Assembly: GCA_963778945.1 (NCBI GenBank)
Contig: CAVZWL010000007.1
Coordinates: 186,001-250,000, forward strand
Direction of reading: 5' to 3'
DNA length: 64,000 nucleotides
Origin: Fen-1254 sp963778945
GTDB taxonomy: Bacteria; Bacteroidota; Ignavibacteria; UBA10030
Shown here: positions 19,277 through 28,556 of the stretch, piece by piece
Layout of the letters: every line of letters begins with the position of its first letter
Position numbering within the stretch: the first letter of the stretch is position 1
Made by a program: the position numbers and the translations under genes
Notes under the pieces: generated by a model
The model's input: only the letters and a program-made list of their open reading frames with translations
The model's database searches: none
Told to the model about the DNA's origin: nothing

Positions 19277-19867
19277 ATGAACGTCAGATATTTGCTTCTC
19301 CTGCTTTTTAACGTGATTTTTATTCCAGCTGCCAATGCGGGAAATCCACCGGCACTGCGGAAAACACTGCTGGATGAATTGCGGCGCCATCCGCAATCGC
19401 AGCTGCAGGACCTTTATAAATTTGTATATCAGGCGGCAATGGGCAACGAACATATCATGGCCGATTCCTCCGAAATGGAAAAATATCTAAGTCAGGAGCT
19501 CGCCGATGTAACTGCCGGCGGTTCGGAAGATTTGGTGGAATACTTAACGCCGGACAGTTCAGCAGTGCGAGTCAATCTGCGGCCGTTGAAGAAATTAAAT
19601 GGAAGCGCCGGAAAGCTCGTTTCGTTGATGATCAAAAGCACGCATGTCTTTGTGCCTTCACGCGTTAAACTCCGGCTCTATCTGAGCGATATCGAAAAAC
19701 TTGCGGAGGACGGCGTCATTCCTTTTAAGAAGGAAGCGGTGCAGGCGTACTTCAAGGAACTGCAGGAAAAACAATTTCCTGCAATGCATCATTCCAAAAT
19801 TTTTGAAGAAACATATAAACCGGCGTATCGTGTTATTGCCGGATGCTATGTTGCCGATCTTCCTTGA
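19277..19867 (+). CDS. Secreted protein of unknown function
   Basis: ATG 19277 starts a signal peptide (MNVRYLLLLLFNVIFIPAAN, then AG), leaving about 174 mature residues. The mature part has a conserved-looking LQDLYKFVYQAAMGNEHIM and TPDSSAVRVNLRPLKK, and later KEALQAY-like amphipathic helices. I recognise no domain. It lies 150 nt after truA and 33 nt before the DUF885 peptidase, so it may be cotranscribed with the latter. Confidence 0.65.
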   Translation: MNVRYLLLLLFNVIFIPAANAGNPPALRKTLLDELRRHPQSQLQDLYKFVYQAAMGNEHIMADSSEMEKYLSQELADVTAGGSEDLVEYLTPDSSAVRVNLRPLKKLNGSAGKLVSLMIKSTHVFVPSRVKLRLYLSDIEKLAEDGVIPFKKEAVQAYFKELQEKQFPAMHHSKIFEETYKPAYRVIAGCYVADLP

Positions 19868-19899
19868 TCGGAGACGAAGAAGAAAAACGAGGCGTTTTT

Positions 19900-21148
19900 A
19901 TGCCGATTTCCTTTCATGATGCTGCGGAACGGTATGTCAGACTGGTTCTGGCGCTCGGTCAGCACGATGCCGATGCGGTCGATGCGTATTTCGGTCCGCC
20001 CGAATGGCTGGAAGAGGAAAGGGCGCTGAAAAAACCGCTTGAGCAAATTTCTGAGGAAGCTTCATTCCTTTGTTCGCAGCTTGCCCTATCCGGAAAAACC
20101 GATTCAAAGGAAGAAGAACTTTTGCACCTGCGGCGCCAGTATCTTTCCAAGCAGATTTCCGCAGTTGGTTCCCGTGCCTCTGTACTTGCCGGGCGCCGTC
20201 TATCGTTCGATGAGGAAGCGCTGGCGTTCTACGATGCTGTTCCCCCGGTTTTCACGGAAAAACATTTTCAAGAGATCGTTGAGTCATCTGGATGCGCTTC
20301 TTCCGGGCAGCGGCCCGATTCCGGTGCGTGCGGAGAAGTACCGGCAGCAGTTCATCATTGCCTTGAGCGATCTGGATACGGTTTTTCAAACCGCCATAAC
20401 CGAATGCAGGGCGCGGACAAAAAAATATATCCCGCTGCCGGAACCGGATTCGTTTCATATCGAATATGTCCGGAATAAATCATGGAGCGGATACAACTGG
20501 TTCAAGGGGAACGGTGAAAGTCTGATTCAGATCAATACCGATCTTCCGATATTCTTGGAACGGGCAATCGATCTTGCGGCTCATGAAGGATATCCGGGAC
20601 ACCATGTCTACAATTCGCTCCTGGAAAATGAATTTGCGCGCCGCCGCGGATGGATGGAATTTACCGTCTATGCATTATTCAGCCCGCAGTCCCTTATTGC
20701 AGAAGGCACGGCGAACTTTGGAATTGAAGTCGCTTTTCCGGGCAGCGAACGGATGGAGTACGAACGGGATGTCCTTTTTCCCGCCGCACATTTAGATGCG
20801 TCTCAGGCGGAACAGTATTCCGAAGTTCAGGCGCTGACAGCCCGTCTTGGATATGCGGGGAACGAAGCGGCGCGGAATTATTTGAACGGCGCTATGACCC
20901 GGAACCAGGCAGTCGAATGGCTGGTTGCATACGCGCTCATGTCTCCGGAGCGCGCAGAACAGCGAACGCAATTTTTCGATCAGTACCGAAGTTATGTCAT
21001 CAATTATAATCTCGGTCAGGATATGGTCAAGCAGTATATAGAAGCGCGCGGAGGGACTCCTGCGAATCCGATAAAACGCTGGGAGGAATTCGCAAAACTT
21101 ATATCATCACCGCGTCTTCCGTCCGGACTCATCTTAGAGCAGAAATAG
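19900..21148 (+). CDS. DUF885-family metallopeptidase, one frame break
   Basis: A soluble zinc carboxypeptidase-like protein of about 415 residues. The zinc motif AAHEGYPGHHVYN (HExxxHH) lies near residue 228, and AEGTANFGIEVAFP follows as the second conserved element, with an E ligand. It starts MPISFHDAAERYV at ATG 19900. The frame changes near 20275 by one surplus base; the halves before and after join without loss of conserved sequence. No signal peptide. DUF885 proteins are poorly characterised peptidases. Confidence 0.8.
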
Positions 21149-21181
21149 GAAAAACTAAATTCCGATGAATTCGGAATAAAA

Positions 21182-21214
21182 CAAAGAAGGCCGGTTTGCA
21201 GACCGGCCTTTGTT
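21182..21214. terminator. Bidirectional terminator between convergent genes
   Basis: The stem GGCCGGT (21189-21195) pairs with ACCGGCC (21202-21208), extended by AA/TT pairs, with a 6-nt loop and a TTTGTT tail on the plus strand. It lies between the DUF885 stop and the stop of the minus-strand outer-membrane protein and can serve both. Confidence 0.8.
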
Positions 21215-21230
21215 ATGTGTGCCGGATCGT

Positions 21231-22196
21231 TTAAAAAGCAATGCCAAGGCAAACGATGATCATTGTGATCGTCCGTTCTTCCGTGTTGGGATCCGTAATC
21301 GGTTCTGTCTCCGAAGACGAAGAATACGGCGGAATGGTACTTGTCATGGTTGCTGTGACGCTCCCGGAAATGCTAAATTTTGGTTTGAATGTTATAAACC
21401 GGGCGCCGAGCGTGAGATGTCCCATGTCGATTTCCGCCATTCCTCCGTACGCGAGCGCCGTTGCTGAAGATGACTGCATGGCAGCTGATCCTGATATATC
21501 ATACCCGGGATAGGAATAATTATTGTCGGCAATTGTTAAGGAAATATCCGGCAGTTTGCCGAAATCTACGCCGATAAGGGGTGCCACAAAAAAATTGATT
21601 CCCGATGTACTTGCAGTTCCGATTTTCAAGCCGACGAGCGCCAGAATGGATTGCCAATGCCCCGAACTTATCGACGCCGACCTGGCGCCCTGACTTCCAG
21701 CAGTAAAGGCATTGATTTCTGTCAGCACCGGCGAAGGATCGAATGAATTTGAGGCATAGAGAGCGCTGATCAGGAAACCGACCTGCCCGCCTGTAACGAA
21801 TTGCATACCGACGGCAAAACCAGTTTTTGCAAAGCAAGAATTAGTGTTATTGATGTCCGTACTGGCAAAATCGCCGATAGAGAAGGCCGCTCCGCCGAAG
21901 ATGCTGAAGGAAGAAGGCGAATCGGCGGCGGATATCGGAGGAGCATTTACGGGTTTGATCTCAGGGACAAATTCTTTGCCGTACTTTTCAATTTCCGAAA
22001 AATTAATAACAAAAATATTGCCGTCCGCCGTTTGAATCTTGACCGTAGAGTCCGGTATCGTCTCTACGATAATTCCATGAATAACACTTCCATTTTTCAG
22101 ATGGATGACGTCGCGAGCTGCTATCTGAGCAGACAGCGGGCAAAAATAAAAAGCCATCACGATGCCCAGTATGCCAAAGCGGAAAATTTTCATCAT
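21231..22196 (-). CDS. Putative outer-membrane beta-barrel protein, paralogue 1
   Basis: 321 residues with signal peptide (GILGIVMAFYFCPLSAQ). An N-terminal module (residues about 27-72; RDVIHLKNGSVIHGIIVETI, DGNIFVINFSEIEKYGKE) has the look of small beta domains in Bacteroidota surface proteins. A short Pro/Ser linker and a barrel-like half rich in Gly and aromatic residues follow (FSIFGGAAFSIGDFAST, FVTGGQVGFLISALYASNS, FFVAPLIGVDFGK). It ends with a hydrophobic strand and terminal Phe, typical of BamA substrates. It is a close tandem copy of the gene at 22604. Function unknown. Confidence 0.75.
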   Translation of the reverse strand: MMKIFRFGILGIVMAFYFCPLSAQIAARDVIHLKNGSVIHGIIVETIPDSTVKIQTADGNIFVINFSEIEKYGKEFVPEIKPVNAPPISAADSPSSFSIFGGAAFSIGDFASTDINNTNSCFAKTGFAVGMQFVTGGQVGFLISALYASNSFDPSPVLTEINAFTAGSQGARSASISSGHWQSILALVGLKIGTASTSGINFFVAPLIGVDFGKLPDISLTIADNNYSYPGYDISGSAAMQSSSATALAYGGMAEIDMGHLTLGARFITFKPKFSISGSVTATMTSTIPPYSSSSETEPITDPNTEERTITMIIVCLGIAF

Positions 22197-22550
22197 AAAG
22201 AGCCCCCTTCCATAAGCGGAAAATGTATCGCGTGTTTTTTGAAATTCAACTCAACAAATAAATTGTAAAATAGAATCAAAGCCGCTCTCTCAATCTCAAT
22301 GCCGGCGCAATTTGGAATATTCCTGATTTTCTTCGGTTCTTTCTTTTTCAATAGTGGTGATTATGGTTCGTTTAAAACAAGAGTTCAGGAAGGAAACAGC
22401 GTCAGGCCTGCCGGCCTTTCTACCCTCCCCGGACAAATCGCAAGTGTATGTATCAAAAATATAGGACAAAAGCAAAGGGCAAATATCTGTCCGCGCTTTC
22501 AAAACGGCAGAATGATTCGCATTCGAATAAAAAAAAATCGGCATGAAACA
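22197..22550. other. Intergenic region between the two outer-membrane paralogues
   Basis: About 350 bp upstream of paralogue 1. It should carry its promoter, because a terminator for paralogue 2 lies at its far end. Short open frames here show no coding character. A small GGCC-GGCC hairpin near 22405-22420 has a weak T tail only. No other feature seen. Confidence 0.4.
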
Positions 22551-22583
22551 AAAAAGGCCGGACTTCAAAGAAGCCGGCCTTTG
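22551..22583 (-). terminator. Terminator of outer-membrane paralogue 2 (minus strand)
   Basis: On the minus strand AAAGGCCGG pairs with CCGGCCTTT around an 11-nt loop and is followed by TTTTTTTGTTT. It lies 20 nt after the stop of the 22604 gene, so the two paralogues are probably separate transcripts. Confidence 0.8.
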
Positions 22584-22603
22584 ATTTATCTTTTCCGATA
22601 TTG

Positions 22604-23578
22604 TTAGAAGGAAACACCCAGATAGGCGATGATCATCGAGATAGGCTGGTCCATAGACGATGAGATGTTAACCGGAGCGGTATAAGTAATGTTGATGCCA
22701 TTACCATAGTAATCATACATTGTACCGCTTCCTGTGAGTGTTCCGCTTATCGAAACGTCAAAATGCGGTTTGCATGCTATGTAGCGGGCGCCAAGCGTGA
22801 CATGCCCAAATTCAATCTCCATCATGCCCCCATACGCAAAGGTTGTAGCCGAAGCGGATTGCATAGTTATGACTCCTGATACAGGGATATTTCCATAATA
22901 GTAATCGCCATTATAATAAAAAGAAGTCTCATCTTCGGTTACGGAAATATCGATTTCCGGTGATTTCCCAAAATTGACACCTATCAAAGGTGCGACAAAA
23001 AAATTAGCGCCCGATGCATTCGCAGTTCCGATTTTCAATCCCAGAAGAACCATCATAGACTGCCAGCTTCCCGAATTGCTGATATTGGCACCTGCAGTGC
23101 TTGACATATTGGATACATCGATTGAATTCGAAGCATACAACGCGCTTACCAATAATCCGACCTGACCGCCCGTAACAAATTGCACGCCGCCCGCAAAACC
23201 GGTTTTTGCAGCGCCGGAATTATCGCTGCTTGTGCTGGCGAAATCGCCCATAGGAAAAGATGCTCCGCCGAAGATACTGAACGAAGGGGATGTGCTCATG
23301 GCTGGCGCCATGGGCGCCATCGGGGAATTCGCCGATTCGGTTGCAGGAACAGATTCCTTGCCGTACTTTTCAATATCTGAAAAGTTATAGACAAAAACAT
23401 TGCCGTCTGCCGTTTGAATTTTAATGGATACATTCGGTATGGTCTCAATGATCATTCCATGTATAACACTGCCGTTCTTCAGATAGACGACGTCCCGTGT
23501 TGCTGTCTGTGCTATGAGAGCAGCAGCGCAAAAAATGAGAACGATGACGAGCAAGACAAAACGGAAACTTGTTTTCAT
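22604..23578 (-). CDS. Putative outer-membrane beta-barrel protein, paralogue 2
   Basis: 324 residues with signal peptide (FVLLVIVLIFCAAALIAQ). The N-terminal module (RDVVYLKNGSVIHGMIIETI, DGNVFVYNFSDIEKYGKE) is almost identical to that of paralogue 1. The linker is Met/Ala/Pro-rich (SPMAPMAPAMSTS). The barrel shares FSIFGGASFPMGDFAST, FVTGGQVGLLVSALYASNS and FFVAPLIGVNFGK with paralogue 1; the differences cluster in predicted loops, e.g. the Tyr-rich SFYYNGDYYYGN. Ends in LGVSF. Function unknown. Confidence 0.75.
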   Translation of the reverse strand: MKTSFRFVLLVIVLIFCAAALIAQTATRDVVYLKNGSVIHGMIIETIPNVSIKIQTADGNVFVYNFSDIEKYGKESVPATESANSPMAPMAPAMSTSPSFSIFGGASFPMGDFASTSSDNSGAAKTGFAGGVQFVTGGQVGLLVSALYASNSIDVSNMSSTAGANISNSGSWQSMMVLLGLKIGTANASGANFFVAPLIGVNFGKSPEIDISVTEDETSFYYNGDYYYGNIPVSGVITMQSASATTFAYGGMMEIEFGHVTLGARYIACKPHFDVSISGTLTGSGTMYDYYGNGINITYTAPVNISSSMDQPISMIIAYLGVSF

Positions 23579-24051
23579 GAGGAGCTCCTTTGATTAAAAC
23601 CGCTTTTGTAAAAGAAATCGCAGCATTGAACTTTAATATGCGATTAAATGAATATAATTTTCTTAGGCATTAAATACATGGCGTGGATGCCTCTTACCAC
23701 GCAGACTTGTATAACTTTTTAAATTTTTTTTTGAGCTGTTTTATTTCAAATATAATACCCGGGGGTGAACGACGTAACGTTCAATAAAGCGCTAAGAAGA
23801 GAAAAATAGTCAGCCCTTACCTTCGTTTTTTCTCTGCCGGAACACTTTCTATAATATACTTAACAAAAATTAAGAGCAAAAGCAAATGAGAAAGAGGTAC
23901 CGTGTGATAGAGGTCATGCAGCGCAGGGAAGTCCGGCGAGTGCATCTTCGGTGAAAGAAACATAATTTAGTCTACAATAAATAGCTCCTTACCCGTTTTG
24001 CGATGAAAAAGGGCGGGAATGCATCACGATTTTTTCGTATCTTCTTAGAGT
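23579..24051. other. Intergenic region between divergent genes
   Basis: 473 bp, AT-rich around 23640-23760, between paralogue 2 and the DNA methyltransferase. A 5-bp inverted repeat GAACG-ACGTAA-CGTTC lies near 23767-23782 and could be an operator. No RNA gene or open frame with coding character is seen. Confidence 0.4.
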
Positions 24052-25303
24052 ATGTCTCCTATTAAATCAAAAATTCCTATAGCCAATCGTCCATTCGTCG
24101 ATCGTCTGATGGATGAAATCAATTACCGCATGACACATGTGGAGGAAGTCGATATCGGCGGAAAATCGATTCCACGCTATGCGGGTGAATTCTGGACTTC
24201 CAGGCAAAGGCAGGCGCATTCACTCCACGAGATTTCGTACCGCGCATGCTTTAAACCGCAGCTTCCGAAGTTTTTTGTAGAACTTTTAAGCAATACCGGC
24301 GATATAGTGTACGATCCTTTTAGCGGACGCGTGTACGACCGTAATTGAAGCGGGTTTGCTCGGGCGCCGCATGGTCGCTAATGATGTAAACCCGTTAAGC
24401 GCTGTTTTCAGTCGTCCGCGATTCGAACTTCCAACGATTGAAAAAATCGAAGAGCGTCTTGCTTCCATACCGATAGACGAACATGCCGAAGCGGATATCG
24501 ATCTTTCGATGTTCTATCACTCCGCCACGGAAGCGGAAATCGTATCATTGAAGGAATATTTACAAACACGCACGGGAGAGCAGCAGGAAGACAATGTGGA
24601 CAGGTGGATCCGCATGGCGGCGACCAACCGACTGACCGGTCATTCTCCAGGTTTTTTTTCCGTTTATACATTACCGCCGAATCAGGCGGTAAGTCCCGCA
24701 AGCCAGAGAAAAATCAATGAGCGTCTTAAACAGAGGCCGGAGTACCGGGATGTGCGTGCGCTTATTCTTAAAAAATCGAGAGCCCTTCTCGGCGATCTGA
24801 CACCGGATGATCGCCAGAAACTGTCGAAAGCGGGAGAGTCTGCGCGCTTTCTGAGCTGCGATGCACGTGAAACGAAGGCCATTGGGGATCAATCCGTTCA
24901 ACTGACCGTGACTTCGCCTCCTTTTCTTGATGTGGTCGATTATACGCAGGACAACTGGCTCCGGTGCTGGTTCAATGGAATCGACGCGGAAGAAATAGAA
25001 AAAAAAATTACATCTTCACGAACGCCGGAAGAATGGTCTGCAGTCATGTTCGGCGTATTCCGTGAATTATTCCGCATTACGAAGCCGCGCGGGTTTGTTG
25101 CCTTCGAAGTCGGAGAAGTAAAAAAGAAAATTATGCTCGACGAAATTGTCGCTCCGCTCGGCATGAAGGCCGGATTCACATGTATCGGCATCGTTCTCAA
25201 CGAGCAGCGGTTCACCAAGACCTCGAATATCTGGGGAGTGCAGAACAACGAGAAGGGTACGAACAGCAACCGCATCGTGCTTTTTCGGAAGGAGTCGAAG
25301 TAG
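24052..25303 (+). CDS. Site-specific DNA methyltransferase (beta-class N4/N6 type), one frame break
   Basis: Adds methyl groups to exocyclic amines of DNA bases. Motif I (DPFSGRGTT after correction) precedes motif IV TSPPFLDVVDY, the order of beta-class enzymes. ITKPRGFVAFEVGE resembles the later SAM-fold strands. About 416 residues from ATG 24052. An extra T near 24332 splits motif I; removing it gives SGRGTTVIEAGLLGRRM. The 180 residues between motifs I and IV are long enough to hold the target-recognition domain. No restriction endonuclease lies beside it, so it is an orphan or regulatory methylase. Recognition site unknown. Confidence 0.8.
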
Positions 25304-25344
25304 AGGAATCTATCGCCGCATTTGTTTGAGACATCCCGCGGCTG

Positions 25345-26550
25345 TTATGCCTGCCTGATCGCACGGTTGAGCGCTGCACCCAGAATTTCAATTCCTTTTT
25401 CGATTTTATCTTCCGGCGTGTGAGAGTACGATAAACGGAAATGGGAATTGTCTTTTCCTTCCGGGTCGAAGGTCTGACCGATGACAAAAACCGCTCCATG
25501 CTCGATGCTGTCTTTTAAAACGGCAAGGAGATCGATCTGCGGCGGAATTTTAAGCCAGATATAAAAGCCCCCTCTCGGTTCGGTCCATTGTATCTCGCCC
25601 GGAAAATATTTTCGGATTGCAGCAGCCATTGAATCCTTCCGGCGGTGATACACGCCGCGCATGCGTTCGATATATATGTCTATAGCGCCGCTTTGCACGA
25701 ACTCATGCGCAAGAACCTGTGTAAAATTTGGAGAGCAAGCATCGAACGATTGTTTGCATAATTCCGCTTTCTTGAAAATTTCCGGCGGAACCAGCATCCA
25801 GCCCAGACGGAAACCCGGACCGAGAATTTTGGAGAACGAACCGGTATAGCATATCGTTAAATCGTTTTCGTATAACGCCTTGAATGGAACAGTCCTTTTT
25901 TTTGCTTCTTCGTCGAAGTACAAATCGCCGTACGCATCGTCTTCGATCAGCGGCAGGCCGGATTCCTGCAGCATGGAAACAACCTGTCTTTTCCGCTCAT
26001 CGGTGTACAGCGTTCCCGCAGGGTTATGAAAATTGGGCGTCAGGTAAATGAACTTTGGCGGTGAGGCGCGCAGCGAAGAAAACATTTCTTTCAGTGCCGT
26101 CACATTGATTCCCTCTTCGTCGAGGTCGACCCCCTTGATCACCGCCCGGTACGATTGAAAGGCGGAAAGAGCGCCGATAAAGCATGGATTCTCCGTAACG
26201 GCGATATCTTCCGGATCCAAAAAAACTTTTGCAAGGATATTAATTGCCTGCAGAGAACCAGTAGTGATCATTAACCGGTTGGTATCAACCGGAAGTTTTT
26301 TCCTCCGGAGAAATTCCTTAAGGGAATCAAGCAGGGGCGGATATCCCGATGTCGGTCCGTATTGAAACGCCGTTTGTTTGAGTGCAGAAGGTAAATTGTC
26401 GTATATCGCGCTGATTTCATCGACGGGAAAAAGTTCATTGCCCGGCATACCGCCGGCAAAGGAGATAATATCGGGACGTGTCGCGAGACCCATCAAATCC
26501 CGTATCTCCGAAGTGCGGAGCGAATTAACGGTTTGGGAAAATCGAATCAT
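25345..26550 (-). CDS. PLP-dependent aminotransferase, class I/II (LysN/aromatic type)
   Basis: 401 residues, fold type I. The start reads MIRFSQTVNSLRTSEIRDLM, then ISFAGGMPGNELFP, as in 2-aminoadipate and kynurenine-type aminotransferases. The PLP lysine lies in YTGSFSKILGPGFRLGW; the ribose-phosphate and substrate elements include NFHNPAGTLY and DDAYGDLYFD. Intact. It is the last gene of a run with the ACT protein and phenylacetate-CoA ligase, which points to transamination of aromatic or branched amino acids, an inference from context. Confidence 0.88.
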   Translation of the reverse strand: MIRFSQTVNSLRTSEIRDLMGLATRPDIISFAGGMPGNELFPVDEISAIYDNLPSALKQTAFQYGPTSGYPPLLDSLKEFLRRKKLPVDTNRLMITTGSLQAINILAKVFLDPEDIAVTENPCFIGALSAFQSYRAVIKGVDLDEEGINVTALKEMFSSLRASPPKFIYLTPNFHNPAGTLYTDERKRQVVSMLQESGLPLIEDDAYGDLYFDEEAKKRTVPFKALYENDLTICYTGSFSKILGPGFRLGWMLVPPEIFKKAELCKQSFDACSPNFTQVLAHEFVQSGAIDIYIERMRGVYHRRKDSMAAAIRKYFPGEIQWTEPRGGFYIWLKIPPQIDLLAVLKDSIEHGAVFVIGQTFDPEGKDNSHFRLSYSHTPEDKIEKGIEILGAALNRAIRQA

Positions 26551-26580
26551 AGCTCTATCGAAAGGCCGCTGCTGCCGGCT

Positions 26581-27006
26581 TTAAAGTTCATAAATATCGC
26601 TTGCGTTGAGGAGCTCCATCTTGTGTTTCTGCAGAACGGAAATGGCCTGCTGGATCGAATCCGTTCGTATAATAACGCTGGCGCCGCTGCCAAGCGCAAA
26701 GGCATACATATATTCGATGCTGATGCCTTCGGCAGATAATATTTTCAAAGCCCGGTGCAGTCCGCCGGGTTCATGAGGAACGACGAGTCCGATAACTTCC
26801 GTAATGTGGACGGAAAATCCTTTTTCCTTCAGAATTTGAATCGCCGTCTGCGGTTTGTTGACAATCAGGCGAAGAACGCCGAATTCCGCCGTATCCGCGA
26901 TGCTGAAAGCTGAAATATTGATATGAGCCGATTCCAGTGTTTCCGTGACATCGGTAAGGCGTCCGGATTTGTTTTCCAGGAAAACGGAAAGTTGTTGAAT
27001 GATCAT
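26581..27006 (-). CDS. Tandem ACT-domain protein
   Basis: 141 residues made of two ACT domains (about 1-68 and 69-141), e.g. QLSVFLENKSGRLTDVTETL and VVPHEPGGLHRALKILSAEG. Such stand-alone ACT pairs bind amino acids as regulators. In many anaerobes and Bacteroidota the gene sits next to a phenylacetate-CoA ligase, as here (9-nt gap), and probably senses an aromatic amino acid. Confidence 0.85.
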   Translation of the reverse strand: MIIQQLSVFLENKSGRLTDVTETLESAHINISAFSIADTAEFGVLRLIVNKPQTAIQILKEKGFSVHITEVIGLVVPHEPGGLHRALKILSAEGISIEYMYAFALGSGASVIIRTDSIQQAISVLQKHKMELLNASDIYEL

Positions 27007-27015
27007 CGTTCACCT

Positions 27016-28314
27016 TTAAAGTTTGCGTTTATCAATCACGCGCTTCGCTTTGCCTTCGCTCCGCTCGATCGTCTTCGGTTCGACCAGTTTGACGGTTGCA
27101 CCGATCCCGAGTACCGATTCGATATTGTGCTGAATTTTTTTCTTCAAAACTTCCAGCTTTTTTATTTCATCCGAAAAGAACTGCTCGTCCACTTCCACCC
27201 AAATTTCCAGAACGTCGAGGTTGTTGACGCGGTCGACGATGAGAAGGTAATGCGGTCTCGTCTCGCTCATTTCCAGCAGGACCGTCTCCACCTGGGACGG
27301 AAAAACGTTGACGCCGCGGATGATGAGCATATCGTCCGAGCGGCCCAGACATTTTTTCATCCGAACAATGGTACGCCCGCATGAACATTGATCTGCCTGC
27401 AGCATAGTAAGATCGCGCGTGCGGTAGCGCAGCAGCGGCAGCGCTTCCTTCGTGAGGCATGTAAAAACAAGTTCGCCCGTAGTTCCGTACGGCAGAACTT
27501 CCAGCGTAACGGGATCGATGATTTCCGGAATAAAATGGTCCTCAAAAACGTGCAGGCCGCACTGATGGGGACATTCTGCCGCGACGCCCGGGCCGATGAT
27601 TTCACTGAGCCCGTAAATGTCGAGCGCTTTAATTTTCAGTTTAGATTCGATTTCCCGCCGCATTTCTTCTGTCCACGGCTCCGCGCCGAAGACGCCGGCT
27701 TTGAGCTTAAAGGACTCGATCGGCATTTTTGAATCGGCCATTGCCTCTGCAAGAAACAAGGCGTAGGAAGGAGTGCATGCGAGAACAGTGGAACCGAAAT
27801 CACGCATAAGCTGTAATTGCCGCTGCGTATTGCCGCCGGACATGGGGATGACGGTTGCGCCGATTTTTTCAGCTCCGTAGTGGACCCCGAGTCCGCCGGT
27901 AAAAAGTCCGTATCCGTACGCAATATGCAGCACGTCGGTTTTGCCGGCGCCTGCAGATGTAAGCGTGCGCGCCATGACTTCCGACCAAATGCCGATGTCT
28001 TTTCGCGTATATCCGACAACCGTCGGGCGCCCGGTCGTTCCGCTCGATGCATGCAGGCGTACCACTTCCGAAGACGGAACGGCAAAGAGTCCGAAAGGAT
28101 AATTGTCCCGTAAATCTTGTTTGGTTGTAAACGGAAGCTGTTTGAGCTGTTCGATGCTTTTAATATCCCCGGGTTCGATTCCTTTGTGCTGAAGCTGCTG
28201 CCTGTAGAAGGGGACGTTGTAATAAATGCGCTCTACCATTGCGGAGAGCCGTTCGTTCTGTAATGCAGTAAGCCGATCCCGGCTCATACATTCTATATAT
28301 TCGTTCCAAATCAT
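27016..28314 (-). CDS. paaK: Phenylacetate-CoA ligase family protein
   Basis: Activates an aryl acid with ATP and CoA. Start ATG 28314 (MIWNEYIECMSRDRLTALQN); an upstream in-frame ATG would add 37 unconserved residues. AMP-binding motif RLHASSGTTGRPTVVGYT, then YGLSEIIGPGVA, and the C-terminal domain LIIRGVNVFPSQVE with the catalytic lysine in SEGKAKRVID. 432 residues, usual length. With the ACT protein and aminotransferase downstream it suggests an amino-acid breakdown route ending in aryl-CoA; no 2-oxoacid oxidoreductase (ior) lies within the window. Confidence 0.88.
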   Translation of the reverse strand: MIWNEYIECMSRDRLTALQNERLSAMVERIYYNVPFYRQQLQHKGIEPGDIKSIEQLKQLPFTTKQDLRDNYPFGLFAVPSSEVVRLHASSGTTGRPTVVGYTRKDIGIWSEVMARTLTSAGAGKTDVLHIAYGYGLFTGGLGVHYGAEKIGATVIPMSGGNTQRQLQLMRDFGSTVLACTPSYALFLAEAMADSKMPIESFKLKAGVFGAEPWTEEMRREIESKLKIKALDIYGLSEIIGPGVAAECPHQCGLHVFEDHFIPEIIDPVTLEVLPYGTTGELVFTCLTKEALPLLRYRTRDLTMLQADQCSCGRTIVRMKKCLGRSDDMLIIRGVNVFPSQVETVLLEMSETRPHYLLIVDRVNNLDVLEIWVEVDEQFFSDEIKKLEVLKKKIQHNIESVLGIGATVKLVEPKTIERSEGKAKRVIDKRKL

Positions 28315-28482
28315 GGCTTTTTGATTTCTTTCAAAATTCGAACTGTGAAGGACATTGAAAGTAATGATAATTTTATTAAAAAAAGAAGTAAGAAAGCTCT
28401 GAATTGTGAAATTCTTTTTCTTCAATGAAAGCCGCGCTGGGAACTATATCGTCGATTCCAGCGTCCAGACAGAGAACTTTCT

Positions 28483-28511
28483 TTGACTTTATAGCCAAAA
28501 AAGGTTAAATT
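28483..28511 (+). promoter_or_regulatory. Possible sigma70-type promoter for the uppS-bamA run
   Basis: TTGACT (28483-28488) and TAAATT (28506-28511) are separated by 17 nt, about 40 nt upstream of the uppS start, which has GGAG five bases before GTG. The -10 match is moderate, so this is a candidate only. Confidence 0.35.
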
Positions 28512-28556
28512 TTTATTTACATTGATGTGTCATATATTTGAGAATACGGAGACAGA

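Noticed and set aside
22296..22607. Open frames in the gap between the outer-membrane paralogues
   Set aside because: They overlap a terminator, lack ribosome sites and have no protein-like composition.
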